Part shown: positions 1 through 6,894 of the stretch, piece after piece
Numbering within the stretch: the first letter of the stretch is position 1
Layout: each line of letters starts with the position of its first letter
Assembly (NCBI GenBank): GCA_023430365.1
Contig: JAEZAS010000275.1
Coordinates: 1 to 16,046, forward strand
DNA length: 16,046 nucleotides
Direction of reading: 5' to 3'
From: Planctomycetota bacterium
GTDB taxonomy: Bacteria > Planctomycetota > Planctomycetia > Pirellulales > Pirellulaceae
Translations under genes and position numbers: made by a program
The notes under the pieces: model-generated
What the model was told of the DNA's origin: nothing
What the model saw: the letters and a program-made list of their open reading frames with translations, nothing else
Databases searched by the model: none

Positions 1-2118
1 ACCTTCAACTGCGGCCATCTCGTCCGAGACGCCGAGTTCTTCGTGGGCCTTGCGGCGGCTGAGCTTCACGCGGTCGTGATCATCGACGTCGATCACCAGC
101 ACCTTCATCTCGTCCCCAACGCGGCAGACCTCGCCGACCGAGCTGATGTAGCCGCTCGACAGCTCGCTGATGTGGACCAGGCCGTCGCGTCCCGGCAGGA
201 TTTCGACGAACGCGCCGAAATCCTTGATGCTCGTCACGCGGCCGTCGTAGATCCGGCCGATCTGCACCGTGGCGGTGCAGGCTTCGACCTGGGCCAGCGC
301 GGCGGCAGCCCATTCGGCGTTGGTGCTGGCGATCGTGACGACGCCGTCGTCGTTCACTTCGATCACCGTGCCCGTCGCTTCCTGGATGCCACGGATGTTC
401 TTGCCGCCCGGGCCGATCAGCATGCCAATCTTTTCCGGATCGATCACGGTGCGGAGCAGGCGCGGAGCGTGCTCCGAGATTTCTTCCCGCGGACGCGGAA
501 TAACGGTCAGCATCTTGCGGAGGATCTGAATGCGGGCGTCGCGCGACTGTTCGAACGTCGCCTTGATGATTTCGGGCGTGATGCCGTCGATCTTCAGGTC
601 GAGCTGGATGCCCGTGATGCCGTTCTGGGTGCCGCTGATCTTGAAATCCATGTCGCCGTAATGGTCTTCGTCGCCGATGATGTCGGTGAGAAGCACCCAC
701 TGGCTGTCCGATTCCTTCACCAGGCCGACCGAGATGCCGGCGACCGGGTTGCTGATCGGCACACCGGCGGCCATCAGACCGAGCGTGGCGCCGCAGACGC
801 TCGCCATCGAGCTGCTGCCGTTCGACTCGAGGATGTCCGAGATGACGCGGATCGTGTAGGGGAATTCTTCCGGGCTGGGGAGCACCGGAGCGACGCTGCG
901 CTCGGCGAGCATGCCGTGACCAATTTCGCGGCGGCCTGGGCCACGGATCGGACGCACTTCACCGACCGAGAAGGACGGGAAGTTGTAGTCGAGCATGAAC
1001 TTCTTCGAGTATTCATCGAAGAGGCCATCGACCCGCTGCTCGTCGCGCGAGGTGCCGAGCGTAATCGTGATCAAGGCCTGCGTTTCGCCGCGCTGGAACA
1101 GCGCGCTGCCGTGAACGCGAGGCAGCAGGTCGACTTCGCATTCGATGTTGCGAAGCGTGCGATAGTCGCGGCCGTCCGGACGAGTGCCAGCCAGGATCAG
1201 ATCGCGAATGATCCGCTCCTTCACTTCGCTCCAAACCGCGTTCAGGCGTTCCGGCTTGATGGCGCCTTCGGCATTGGGATCAGGAATGAGTTCGCCCACG
1301 ACGCGCTGCTTCAGGGCGCTGACGGCTTCGGCCCGAGCGTGCTTGCCGCTGGTTTGCAGGGCGTTGCGGAAGTCGTCGTAGTAGGTGTTCTTGATCCGGT
1401 CGAACAGACCGTCGTTTTCCGGCTCCTGGTACGGCATCTTCTGAGTGCCGACCTTCTCGCGGAACTCGTTCATCATCCCGCAAATGTCGGCGATGATCCG
1501 CTGGCCGAAGAGGATGGCTTCGAACATGTCGGCTTCGGGCATTTCGCGCGAGAAGCCTTCGATCATGGCGACCGATTCCGCGGTGCCTGAGAGAATCAGG
1601 TCGAGATCGCTCTCTTCCAGTTCGTCATGCGTCGGGAAAGCGATGAATTGACCGTTGATCCGGCCGACGCGAACCGAGGCGATCGGGCCGCGGAACGGCA
1701 GGGGCGAAACGTGCAGCGCCACGGCCACGCCGTTCATCGCCAGCACATCGCCATCGACCTGCTTGTCGCTGGCGAGCACGAAACTTTGGCACTGCACCTC
1801 GTCGCGATAGCCGGCCGGGAAGAGCGGGCGGATCGGGCGATCGCAGAGGCGGCTGGTGAGGGTTTCCTTGGTCGTGGGACGACCTTCACGCTTGATGAAC
1901 CCGCCTGGAAACTTGCCGGCGGCGGCCACGCGCTCACGGTAGTCGCAGGTCAGCGGGAAGAAATCGATCCCGGGACGTCCCGGACCGGAGGCAACGGCAT
2001 TGAGCACGACCGTTTCGCCGTACTGCACCAGAACGCAGGCGGCGGCTTGTTTTCCTAGTTGTCCTGTCTCGAACGAAAGTACGTGGCTGCCAATTTGCTT
2101 TTCTACGCGAACCTTCAC
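1..2118 (-). CDS. pnp: Polyribonucleotide nucleotidyltransferase (PNPase), 3' end cut by window edge
   Basis: PNPase is a cytoplasmic phosphorolytic 3'-to-5' exoribonuclease that acts in mRNA decay. Reading the minus strand gives 706 codons with no stop before position 1, so a short C-terminus is missing. The order fits the family: first RNase PH core (FFPLTCDYRERVAAAGKFPG near residue 50), helical linker, second RNase PH core (SSSMASVCGATLG, then GDEDHYGDMDFKISG near residue 484, which holds the metal-binding Asp residues), KH domain (LIGPGGKNIRGIQEATG near 569) and S1 domain (about 616-686, KDFGAFVEILPGRDGLVHIS). The start is GTG at 2118. An in-frame TAA lies three codons upstream, and GAAGGTAGG provides a ribosome site about 10 bases before it. 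It follows rpsO on the same strand, as in many bacteria. The long open frame on the opposite strand is a shadow of this gene. Confidence 0.97.
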   Translation of the reverse strand, partial: MKVRVEKQIGSHVLSFETGQLGKQAAACVLVQYGETVVLNAVASGPGRPGIDFFPLTCDYRERVAAAGKFPGGFIKREGRPTTKETLTSRLCDRPIRPLFPAGYRDEVQCQSFVLASDKQVDGDVLAMNGVAVALHVSPLPFRGPIASVRVGRINGQFIAFPTHDELEESDLDLILSGTAESVAMIEGFSREMPEADMFEAILFGQRIIADICGMMNEFREKVGTQKMPYQEPENDGLFDRIKNTYYDDFRNALQTSGKHARAEAVSALKQRVVGELIPDPNAEGAIKPERLNAVWSEVKERIIRDLILAGTRPDGRDYRTLRNIECEVDLLPRVHGSALFQRGETQALITITLGTSRDEQRVDGLFDEYSKKFMLDYNFPSFSVGEVRPIRGPGRREIGHGMLAERSVAPVLPSPEEFPYTIRVISDILESNGSSSMASVCGATLGLMAAGVPISNPVAGISVGLVKESDSQWVLLTDIIGDEDHYGDMDFKISGTQNGITGIQLDLKIDGITPEIIKATFEQSRDARIQILRKMLTVIPRPREEISEHAPRLLRTVIDPEKIGMLIGPGGKNIRGIQEATGTVIEVNDDGVVTIASTNAEWAAAALAQVEACTATVQIGRIYDGRVTSIKDFGAFVEILPGRDGLVHISELSSGYISSVGEVCRVGDEMKVLVIDVDDHDRVKLSRRKAHEELGVSDEMAAVEG

Positions 2119-2382
2119 TGCGATTTACCTACCTTCTTTTACCTGCGTCCCGGAGCGTTCGCCCTGTGTGAAACGAAATGGGGCGATACGCCAGCAGTTG
2201 GATTGGCCCGGATCGGCTACCCTGTAAACAGAGAAAGGGAGCCGGGGCGCACGATGAAACTTCCCTAGCCAAGACGCCATTTGCCCTATGCAAACAGCGG
2301 CCCCGACAAGCGCGGAAGTCGTGCAGAGAATCGGTGCAACAGGCCGATGCCCCCAGAGCCAAGCTCCGGTGGGCAAGCGAGC
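2119..2382 (-). other. rpsO-pnp intergenic region
   Basis: This is a 264-base spacer between the rpsO stop and the pnp GTG. I see no convincing gene, and no hairpin followed by a T tract that would separate the two genes. The only clear signal is the pnp ribosome site close to its right-hand (pnp-proximal) end on the minus strand. Several short open frames here overlap each other on both strands and have no family resemblance. In other bacteria this interval carries PNPase-autoregulated RNase III processing sites, but such a structure is not evident here by eye. Confidence 0.5.
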
Positions 2383-2652
2383 CTACTTGCGAATGCCCAA
2401 GCGGTTGATGATGTCGAGATAACCCTGGGGATTCACGCGGCGCAGATAGTCGAGCAGCGTGCGGCGATTGCTGACCAGCGCGAGCAAGCCACGCCGACTG
2501 GCATAGTCTTTTTCGTGCGTGCGCATGTGCTCGGTCAGGTTGTTGATCCGCGCGGTGAGGATCGCAATCTGGACCTCCGGCGAGCCTGAATCCGACTCAC
2601 TCCGGCGATAGCCTTCGATCAATTCCCGCTTCCGCTCTTTCGTCACTGTCAT
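2383..2652 (-). CDS. rpsO: 30S ribosomal protein S15
   Basis: S15 is a primary binding protein of the small ribosomal subunit that nucleates assembly of the 16S rRNA central domain. The 89-residue product is exactly the usual bacterial length. It shows the family pattern along its whole length: SDSGSPEVQIAILTARINNL near residues 20-39, then LTEHMRTHEKDYASRRGLL and LVSNRRTLLDYLRR, ending in INRLGIRK. The ATG at 2652 is preceded by AAGGA and CAGGG, a plausible ribosome site. It lies directly upstream of pnp on the same strand. In other bacteria S15 represses its own translation through its mRNA leader, and the 254-base leader region here contains small hairpins (see findings). Confidence 0.98.
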   Translation of the reverse strand: MTVTKERKRELIEGYRRSESDSGSPEVQIAILTARINNLTEHMRTHEKDYASRRGLLALVSNRRTLLDYLRRVNPQGYLDIINRLGIRK

Positions 2653-2818
2653 GCTTGCCCTGATTCCTTCACGCGACCGAACCGTGGGGCTCAGCCTCGC
2701 TAACGACGAATCTCCTCTCGCTACTGCACTTTGTCGCTACATCGCGCTGCCGCAGCATCGCTTTGTCACAAAGCAACCGGGACTAAATACGTAGCTGTCC
2801 AAAAAACTCAAGCCGATT

Positions 2819-2846
2819 AGTCTACCAGTTAGGCGGAGCGATGCAA
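2819..2846 (-). promoter_or_regulatory. Candidate sigma-70-type promoter for rpsO-pnp
   Basis: On the minus strand, TTGCAT (2841-2846) is followed after 16 bases by TAGACT (2819-2824). This gives a partial match to the -35 and -10 boxes about 170 bases upstream of the rpsO start. An alternative TTGAGT/TATTTA pair lies slightly downstream. The assignment rests only on consensus and position. Confidence 0.33.
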
Positions 2847-2906
2847 GGGTGAAAGATCGGCAGATTATCCCGCCCGACCTGAGGGACAACGTGAAAAAGA
2901 CACCCT

Positions 2907-3725
2907 TTAACTCAGTTTTGGAGCCGAACGGGCGATTTCCAGCACTTCCGCCGTCACAAGTCCATTCGTCGCCACCGCTTCGCCAGCGTGAATGGTCGGC
3001 GTACCCTGCCAGTCGGTGAACGTTCCCCCCGCCTCTTCGATGATCGGCTGGACCGCCGCCGCGTCCCAGACATTGAGCATCGGGTCGACCATCACTTCCG
3101 CCCTGCCGGTCGCCACCAGCAGGTAGCCGTAGCAGTCCCCCCAGGTCCGGGTGATGTAAGCAGCCTGCTCCAGGCGATGGAAAACGTCGCTGGCGCCCCG
3201 CCGGGCAAACGTGTCGACCTGCGAGGTCACGACCAGCCCTTCGGCGAGGGCCTTTTTTTTGGACACCGCCACCCGCCGCGGTTCACCGCTGCCGCGAAAG
3301 TGCCAGGTCCCCTGCCCCGCCGACGCATAAACCCCTTCGTCGAGCCCGGGAATATAGACATACCCGGCGAGACTTCGGCCGGCATGCTCGATCCCGATCA
3401 TCGTGCCATAAAGAGGCACTCCGCTGATGAACGATTTGGTGCCGTCGATCGGGTCCAGGATCCAGTTGATGCCCGAGCTGCCTTCGACCGTCCCCCACTC
3501 CTCGCCGATGATCCCGTCGCCCGGATAGGCGGCCAGGATGCGGTCGCGGAGCAGTTTTTCCGCGCCGCGATCAGCCACGGTGACCGGGGACCGATCACTC
3601 TTGCGCTCAACGTCGAAATTTTCCTGCTGAAAGTACTGCAGGGTGAATTGCCCTGCCTCGCGACCAATCGTGCGGGCGAGTTCCAAGCGGGCGGCAATGT
3701 CGGCGGAGGTCGGCGTCGTCGTCAT
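2907..3725 (-). CDS. hisN: Inositol monophosphatase-family phosphatase, probably histidinol-phosphatase (HisN type)
   Basis: The 272-residue protein has the full Mg2+-dependent IMPase/FBPase fold signature: GEEWG (around 74-78), WILDPIDGTKSFISGVPLYG (about 88-107, with the metal-binding Asp residues) and NVWDAAAVQPIIEEAGG (about 217-233). The WG after GEE and TKSFISGVPLYGT resemble the histidinol-phosphatase HisN branch more than archetypal SuhB or CysQ, so dephosphorylation of histidinol phosphate in histidine synthesis is the best guess. Inositol phosphate or another sugar phosphate cannot be excluded. No other histidine gene lies nearby. There is no clear ribosome site before the ATG at 3725. 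Codons inside the gene include a run of eight A's (3253-3260 on the complementary strand). Confidence 0.85.
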   Translation of the reverse strand: MTTTPTSADIAARLELARTIGREAGQFTLQYFQQENFDVERKSDRSPVTVADRGAEKLLRDRILAAYPGDGIIGEEWGTVEGSSGINWILDPIDGTKSFISGVPLYGTMIGIEHAGRSLAGYVYIPGLDEGVYASAGQGTWHFRGSGEPRRVAVSKKKALAEGLVVTSQVDTFARRGASDVFHRLEQAAYITRTWGDCYGYLLVATGRAEVMVDPMLNVWDAAAVQPIIEEAGGTFTDWQGTPTIHAGEAVATNGLVTAEVLEIARSAPKLS

Positions 3726-3751
3726 GCCGACTAACGTACTACGAGCCGCGA

Positions 3752-3883
3752 CCGTAGGGTAGGCTTCCAGCCTGCCCGGGGAAAATCCGAATCAACCGGT
3801 AAGCGCGGCGGAAATTCCGTTGGTCATTGGGTTTTGGTCATTGGTCATTTCTTGCACGGGCAGGCTGGAAGCCTACCCTACGG
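3752..3883. repeat. 27-bp perfect inverted repeat with a 78-base loop
   Basis: The arm at 3752-3778 (containing GTAGGGTAGGCTTCCAGCC) is the exact reverse complement of 3857-3883. The loop, 3779-3856, carries 7-bp tandem units. The element fills the gap between the hisN-like gene and the DUF378 gene and has no coding potential. Its form resembles a small palindromic or MITE-like intergenic repeat. No transposase or target-site duplication was found. Confidence 0.85.
3822..3849. repeat. Four 7-bp tandem units, consensus GGTCATT
   Basis: Units start at 3822, 3829, 3836 and 3843. Three are identical GGTCATT and the second is GGGTTTT. They are in strict 7-base register inside the loop of the inverted repeat. 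Confidence 0.75.
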
Positions 3884-4079
3884 GCAAGAACGCAATCGGC
3901 CGGCGCGGGCGAAAACTCGCCAGGCCGGCCAAGCACTCCAACCAAATTGTCCGAATTGTAGGGTGAGACGGATCGAAGTCTGGTGACACGCTCCGTGAGG
4001 AGTCACGTCTCCTGGTTTCGGTCCATCTCTGCGACCGACTATTTGCAACTGCCGTGCCCATTTGGCGGCAGTCGCTCGT
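3884..4079. other. Non-coding remainder of the hisN-DUF378 spacer
   Basis: No gene is supported between the inverted repeat and the DUF378 stop. The only structure seen is the hairpin near 4048-4072. Short open frames on both strands here have no recognisable product and overlap repeat sequence. Confidence 0.5.
4048..4072 (-). terminator. Weak hairpin downstream of the DUF378 gene, possible terminator
   Basis: ACTGCCG (4048-4054) pairs perfectly with CGGCAGT (4066-4072) around an 11-base loop, 8 bases past the DUF378 stop. On the minus strand it is not followed by a real T tract, so intrinsic termination is doubtful. It could instead protect the 3' end. Confidence 0.3.
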
Positions 4080-4334
4080 CTATCGGCCGACAGCCGTGCG
4101 GCGATCGTCGTAGCCGACGTTCGGCGACAACATGCCCAGGCTCGTGGCCGCGAGCAACAGCCCGGACAGGCCCACCAGCATGTAGACGATGTTGCTGGCC
4201 ATCGTGTCTTCACCCAGGATCGCAGCGACCAGGTTGAAGTCGAATGCGCCCACGAGGCCCCAATTGATGGCGCCAACGATTGCCAGAATCAAGGCAATCA
4301 CGTGAGCAATAAACAATGGATTGTCCCGACGCAT
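4080..4334 (-). CDS. DUF378 family small inner-membrane protein
   Basis: The 84-residue product matches the DUF378 pattern: a first membrane helix running into IALILAIVGAINWGLVGAFD (about 12-32), the linker NLVAAILGEDT, then a second helix, NIVYMLVGLSGLLLAA (about 48-63). The family's function is unknown. I chose the ATG at 4334 over one 16 codons upstream because GAGGAG sits 6 bases before it and the DUF378 homology begins there. The short charged tail (YDDRRTAVGR) is probably cytoplasmic. It reads in the same direction as the permease upstream, but a 197-base gap makes a shared operon uncertain. Confidence 0.85.
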   Translation of the reverse strand: MRRDNPLFIAHVIALILAIVGAINWGLVGAFDFNLVAAILGEDTMASNIVYMLVGLSGLLLAATSLGMLSPNVGYDDRRTAVGR

Positions 4335-4531
4335 AAACCATCTCCTCAGTTGAACGGAAGCGACCTTTGTCACCTGTATCACTGTTGTGCGAGGTCAACT
4401 GGTCCGGCTGAAAGCGGCAGCTGACTTCTTGCTGCACTATCGCAAGGGGCATACCGGGAGGCCCAAAACCGCGAAGGCACGGCATCCAAGTCGCATTTCC
4501 GGTGCGTCGGCAATCCCCGCCCGCTTCTGGT

Positions 4532-5776
4532 TCAGGCTGCGGGACTGCCCGCCAGAAAGCGGTGACAGGCCGCTCGCACGATAAGGCCGACCATCAGCAA
4601 AGCGATGCCGCTCAGGGCCACCCGCCACTCGATCGAGAAGGCCAGGAGCAGGCAACTGAGCAGACCTCCCCAAGCCCAAAGGGGCGAAAACATTCGCTCC
4701 CCCGCCCCCAGCCGAAGCGCCGCCAGGTTGGTGACCGAGTAGTAGATCAGCACGGTGAAGGCGCTGAACGACCACGTCGTCCGCACACTTCCGGTCGCCG
4801 CCAGGCCGGCAACCGCAATGCCGATCACGATCACAGCAACCCCGACCCGAGACGCCGCGCGCGGAAGATCCGCACGCCTGCCCATCGCCAACAACATTCG
4901 CGATAGGCCCAGCAGCAGATTCAACAGCACACCCAGCATCGCGGTCATCGCCCCGACCGCCACCAACCGGGAGACCGGAAGAGAAAAGCGTTCGGCGGCA
5001 ACCTTCAGCGGCGCTCCCTGCTCGGCCGTCACCCGACCCAGTTCGGCTGGGCCGATCGAACCGACCGCCACCACGGCGACGGCCATATAGAGGACCGCCG
5101 ACACGACGAGCGTTGCGACGATGGCTCGGGGGATCGTTCGCCGCGGCTCCACAACCTCCTCGCCGAGCGTGGCGATGCGACCATAGCCGGTGTAGGCCAC
5201 GAACATCAGGGCGCACGCCTGCAAGAACGAAGGGGGCGACACGTCCCAAGAAAAGTACGAGGTCTCCACCGCCGGCAGACCGACGACCACAAACGAGACG
5301 AGCGCGAGCAATGTCACCGAAACGATGACCAGGTTGACCCGACTCGAAAGCCGCGCCCCAACGAGCACCACGGCGGTCAGCACAACGACGGCGCCGACCG
5401 CCAGCGGTACGAGCAGGTGCGACGCCTGCCCCGTCGCCTCGAGCAAGTAACCCGCGAATCCGAGCGCCGCTGTCGCCGCCGAAGCGGTCTTCGCACACAG
5501 AAACATCCAGCCGGCCGAGAAACCCAGTAGCGGATGGAGCCAGCGGTAACCGTACTCATAGGTACCGCCGCTGACCGGATGATTGGCTGCCAGTTGAGCG
5601 CTGCTCAGAGCGTTGCACGTAGCAACGAGCGCGGCGACTCCAATCGCCAGAATGACCGACGAGCCGGCGACGCCAGCCGCAATGCCGATACTGACAAAGA
5701 CGCCCGTGCCCACGATCGATCCGAGGCCGAGCATCGTGGCGTCGAACAGACCGAGCTCGCGGCGAAGATTCACCAT
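4532..5776 (-). CDS. APC-superfamily amino-acid permease
   Basis: The 414-residue protein is almost entirely hydrophobic, with roughly 11-12 membrane segments. It begins with the APC signature: helix 1 with the unwound substrate-binding motif GLGSIVGTGVFVSIG (about 17-31), helix 2 with SSAQLAANHPVSGGTYEYG, and a later FVAYTGYGRIATLGEEVVEPRRTIPRA (written here as the conserved helix 6 plus loop). The substrate is probably an amino acid or polyamine, but it cannot be read from the sequence. It is slightly short for the family. Only 18 bases separate it from the upstream rrf2-type gene, so the two are probably cotranscribed. The ATG at 5776 has no AG-rich ribosome site. Instead a 7-bp hairpin containing the upstream stop codon ends four bases before it, which suggests translational coupling. 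Confidence 0.9.
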   Translation of the reverse strand: MVNLRRELGLFDATMLGLGSIVGTGVFVSIGIAAGVAGSSVILAIGVAALVATCNALSSAQLAANHPVSGGTYEYGYRWLHPLLGFSAGWMFLCAKTASAATAALGFAGYLLEATGQASHLLVPLAVGAVVVLTAVVLVGARLSSRVNLVIVSVTLLALVSFVVVGLPAVETSYFSWDVSPPSFLQACALMFVAYTGYGRIATLGEEVVEPRRTIPRAIVATLVVSAVLYMAVAVVAVGSIGPAELGRVTAEQGAPLKVAAERFSLPVSRLVAVGAMTAMLGVLLNLLLGLSRMLLAMGRRADLPRAASRVGVAVIVIGIAVAGLAATGSVRTTWSFSAFTVLIYYSVTNLAALRLGAGERMFSPLWAWGGLLSCLLLAFSIEWRVALSGIALLMVGLIVRAACHRFLAGSPAA

Positions 5777-5780
5777 GAAG

Positions 5781-5798
5781 CTAGCCGGGATCGGCTAG
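5781..5798 (-). promoter_or_regulatory. Hairpin spanning the rrf2 stop codon, just before the permease start
   Basis: CTAGCCG (5781-5787) pairs perfectly with CGGCTAG (5792-5798) around a 4-base loop. In the minus-strand transcript the left arm contains the rrf2-type gene's TAG (5795-5797), and the right arm ends four bases before the permease ATG. It should cover the permease initiation region unless a ribosome finishing the upstream gene opens it. The pairing is seen directly; the regulatory role is inferred. Confidence 0.5.
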
Positions 5799-6232
5799 GT
5801 CGCGGCGTGCTCGGGGGTCGGACTTTCGTCGAGCGCCGGCGGCTTGAGCAATTGGGAAAGCTTGATCGCTTCCAGCTGATTGCGAGTCGTTGTCGTGACT
5901 TCGTCGAGAGCGTTTCGCAGCTTGTCCTGCGAATCGGGCGAAAGCCCTTCACCCAACTCCAACGACGAGTCGTAGGGACCTTCGATCGCCTCGATCACTT
6001 CGAGCAACGAGATTTGATCCGCGGGCTTTACCAATGCGTAACCACCTTCCACGCCCCGGGTGGAACGAAGAATGCCATGCGTGACCAGATTGCGCAAGAT
6101 TTGCAGCAGAAACCGCTCGGGCATTTTGCCAGCCGACGCCAACTGGCTACAGGGAACGGGCGTTTCGGCTTCCAGTTGAGCGAGCTGCAGAGTAGCCCGG
6201 ACAGCGTAGGCAACGGTTCGCGACAGTTTCAT
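5795..6232 (-). CDS. Rrf2-family transcriptional regulator
   Basis: The 145-residue product starts MKLSRTVAYAVRATLQLAQL, the classic Rrf2 N-terminus. It then has the winged-helix parts PERFLLQILRNLVTHGIL and STRGVEGGYALVKPADQISLLEVIEAIEG (beta-wing and dimerisation start). Rrf2 proteins bind DNA as dimers, and many sense redox state, NO or Fe-S status through three cysteines after the wing. Here the segment after IEGPYD has no cysteine, so a cluster like that of IscR or NsrR is not expected. I chose ATG 6232 because family homology begins there. A GTG at 6277 would add 15 residues (MRRRACPSSSQWTAA). The gene probably controls itself and the adjacent APC permease. Confidence 0.88.
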   Translation of the reverse strand: MKLSRTVAYAVRATLQLAQLEAETPVPCSQLASAGKMPERFLLQILRNLVTHGILRSTRGVEGGYALVKPADQISLLEVIEAIEGPYDSSLELGEGLSPDSQDKLRNALDEVTTTTRNQLEAIKLSQLLKPPALDESPTPEHAAT

Positions 6233-6276
6233 GGCGGCAGTCCATTGGCTGCTCGACGGGCACGCGCGGCGTCGCA

Positions 6277-6432
6277 CTACCCAATTCGAGCGGCAGGCAG
6301 ATTTGGATCGGATGCTGGCTCCCCAGCCAAGGCCTCGGCGGCGATGCCCATGGGAACGTTCAAATTCTTGAACACGGCCACGCGCTCACGGTATTCGACT
6401 GCATCTCGATTGTCAACCAAATCTATTGCCAT
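6277..6432 (-). CDS. Possible small ORF upstream of the rrf2-type gene
   Basis: This 51-codon frame runs from ATG at 6432 to TAG at 6277-6279. It begins MAIDLVDNRDAVEYRERVAV and continues with LNVPMGIAAEALAGEP. Its stop overlaps a potential GTG start of the rrf2-type gene (TAGTG). The codon choice looks like that of real genes here, and 19 of its bases are identical, in the same frame, to part of pnp. Against it, there is no ribosome site, no recognised family, and a good -35 box lies inside it. It could be a short regulatory leader gene, or chance. Confidence 0.3.
   Translation of the reverse strand: MAIDLVDNRDAVEYRERVAVFKNLNVPMGIAAEALAGEPASDPNLPAARIG
6358..6373. promoter_or_regulatory. Candidate operator GTTCAA-N4-TTGAAC
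   Basis: A perfect dyad with 6-bp arms and a 4-bp centre lies just downstream of the candidate rrf2 promoter. That is where an autoregulating dimeric repressor would bind. The palindrome is seen; binding by the Rrf2 protein is inferred. Confidence 0.35.
6388..6416 (-). promoter_or_regulatory. Candidate promoter for the rrf2-permease unit
   Basis: On the minus strand an exact TTGACA (6411-6416) is followed after 17 bases by TACCGT (6388-6393), in a locally AT-richer patch 155-185 bases upstream of the Rrf2 ATG. The -10 match is mediocre. Confidence 0.33.
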
Positions 6433-6894
6433 TTAAGGGGTTGTCGCGATCCGAGACGGCTCGGAGGCCGGGCTCGCGACAAACGCATATGCCCTAGATC
6501 GGACGCCAATCAAGATTTACGTCGGGCCTGTGGCGAAGCGGCTACCGTAGGCGACCACTGCTCCACATCGGACAGTATCGACATACTAAACCCACCCGGC
6601 CGAAGTAGACAGGAAAAGAACGGTTCGCAGCGATTATGCACAAGACGGCTACCGGTTATGCGGACCGACCTGTCGATCGACAGCGCCCAATGTGTGCGAC
6701 ACCGGCAGATGACACTCGGCGACGAGCGAAAAAGGCTGCCTGCCAGCGTCCGTCGCGGTCGCGATTTCGTCGCAAACTGTTTACAATGCATCATCTTCGG
6801 TTGCCCCGCGACTGAACCCGGTTGCTGACCGAAGTCACTTTTCTGGCGCTGCCCAACGCACTAAAGCGGACTTCTGGTTCGCGGTCGAATCTCC
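6433..6894. other. Divergent intergenic region between the rrf2-type gene and aroDE
   Basis: These 462 bases carry no gene I can support. They contain a nested hairpin at 6441-6482, a 14-bp perfect palindrome at 6670-6683 (CTGTCGATCGACAG) and a TACAAT (6782-6787) that could be an aroDE -10 box, although no convincing -35 box stands before it. A 94-codon minus-strand frame (6510-6794) has an atypical Ser/Arg/Cys-rich composition and is not called. Confidence 0.5.

Noticed and set aside
43..1590. 515-codon open frame on the plus strand
   Set aside because: It lies entirely antisense to pnp, whose domains are unmistakable on the minus strand. The Asp/Val/Ala/His-rich translation is a typical high-GC shadow.
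2805..2850. Possible tRNA remnant upstream of rpsO (minus strand GGTAGACTAATCGG)
   Set aside because: It resembles a D-arm by eye, but no anticodon stem, T-arm or acceptor pairing follows. A promoter reading is simpler.
5534..6436. 300-codon plus-strand frame across the permease and rrf2 genes
   Set aside because: It is antisense to two well-recognised genes and reads as shadow sequence.
6510..6794. 94-codon minus-strand frame in the divergent region
   Set aside because: The composition is rich in Ser, Arg and Cys, unlike its neighbours. There is no ribosome site and no recognisable motif.
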